Assembly (NCBI GenBank): GCA_910577165.1
Contig: CAJTLX010000011.1
Location: forward strand, 3,232 to 67,231
DNA length: 64,000 nucleotides
Direction of reading: 5' to 3'
Source: an uncultured Lachnospiraceae bacterium
GTDB lineage: Bacteria > Bacillota > Clostridia > Lachnospirales > Lachnospiraceae
The position numbers and the translations under genes are program-made. This document shows positions 63,335-64,000 of this stretch, piece after piece; position 1 is the stretch's first letter, and each line of letters opens with the position of its first letter. Below the pieces are notes generated by a model, which was not told the origin of the DNA, made no database searches, and worked only from the letters and a program-made list of their open reading frames with translations.

Positions 63335-63453
63335 CGATAAACCTCTTTTCTGCCGCTCCGCGGCGATTCTAATAAAATTTCATATAAGATGGGAAATAAC
63401 TCCTACCTCATATAGTGAAATTTATAAAACTGTGTCACTATATCAATATCAGT

Positions 63454-64000
<547 letters not shown>

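Overview
The window looks like part of a Lachnospiraceae-type (Firmicutes, Clostridia) chromosome. Supporting signs are the spore genes spoVAD and spoVAE, a SpoIID-domain protein, Gram-positive cell-wall enzymes, a lysine riboswitch ahead of dapA, an mcsA-mcsB-clpC operon, strong AGGAGG-type ribosome binding sites, and a cytoplasmic LacI-like sensor fused to GGDEF. Housekeeping stretches have moderate GC, while the polysaccharide genes at about 23-28.6 kb are visibly richer in A and T. I cannot name the species.

Layout. 0-9 kb: a VanZ-like fragment, YigZ, a class A PBP, spoVAE/spoVAD, a YihY protein and a SpoIID-domain protein. 9-13 kb: the LacI-like/GGDEF protein and a Wzz-type chain-length protein with a degenerate kinase-like tail. 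13-33.3 kb: a surface-polysaccharide locus, all on the minus strand. It holds UDP-sugar dehydrogenase and a nearly complete legionaminic-acid-type nonulosonate pathway (legB, legC, ptmE-like, neuD-like, legI, legG, legF). It also holds a PIG-L deacetylase, a formyltransferase, a flippase, a polymerase, an acetyltransferase, two glycosyltransferase candidates, a PglC-like initiating transferase, a second sugar aminotransferase and, at its upstream end, a helicase with five HA repeats. 33.4-34.9 kb: a tyrosine recombinase inside a segment bounded by 32-bp near-identical inverted repeats. 35-40 kb: a Gld-like ABC export operon. 40-42.3 kb: dapA-dapB behind a lysine riboswitch. 42.5-47.1 kb: a double-OB SSB, typA, tRNA-Trp, a histidine-less HPr-like protein and a FliM-N-like protein. 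47-57 kb: an M14 peptidase lipoprotein, radA, clpC-mcsB-mcsA under a GntR-type regulator with a clear operator, and a cohesin-like membrane protein. 57-64 kb: a large SH3/glucosaminidase exoenzyme, pheT and the end of pheS.

Main finding. The recombinase gene lies between inverted repeats at 33388-33419 and 34849-34880. Just inside the right repeat is a near-consensus outward promoter (TTGACA, 17 bp, extended -10 TGATACAAT). As written it points away from the polysaccharide locus and runs into a hairpin with a T-tract at 34930-34972, so it could make only a short RNA of about 165 nt. Inversion of the 1.43-kb segment would put this promoter about 140 nt upstream of the helicase start, reading into the roughly 20-kb glycan locus. 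I read this as a self-encoded promoter inverton that would phase-switch a nonulosonate-containing surface glycan, with the window showing the OFF state. The repeats, promoter and terminator are visible; the switching is inference.
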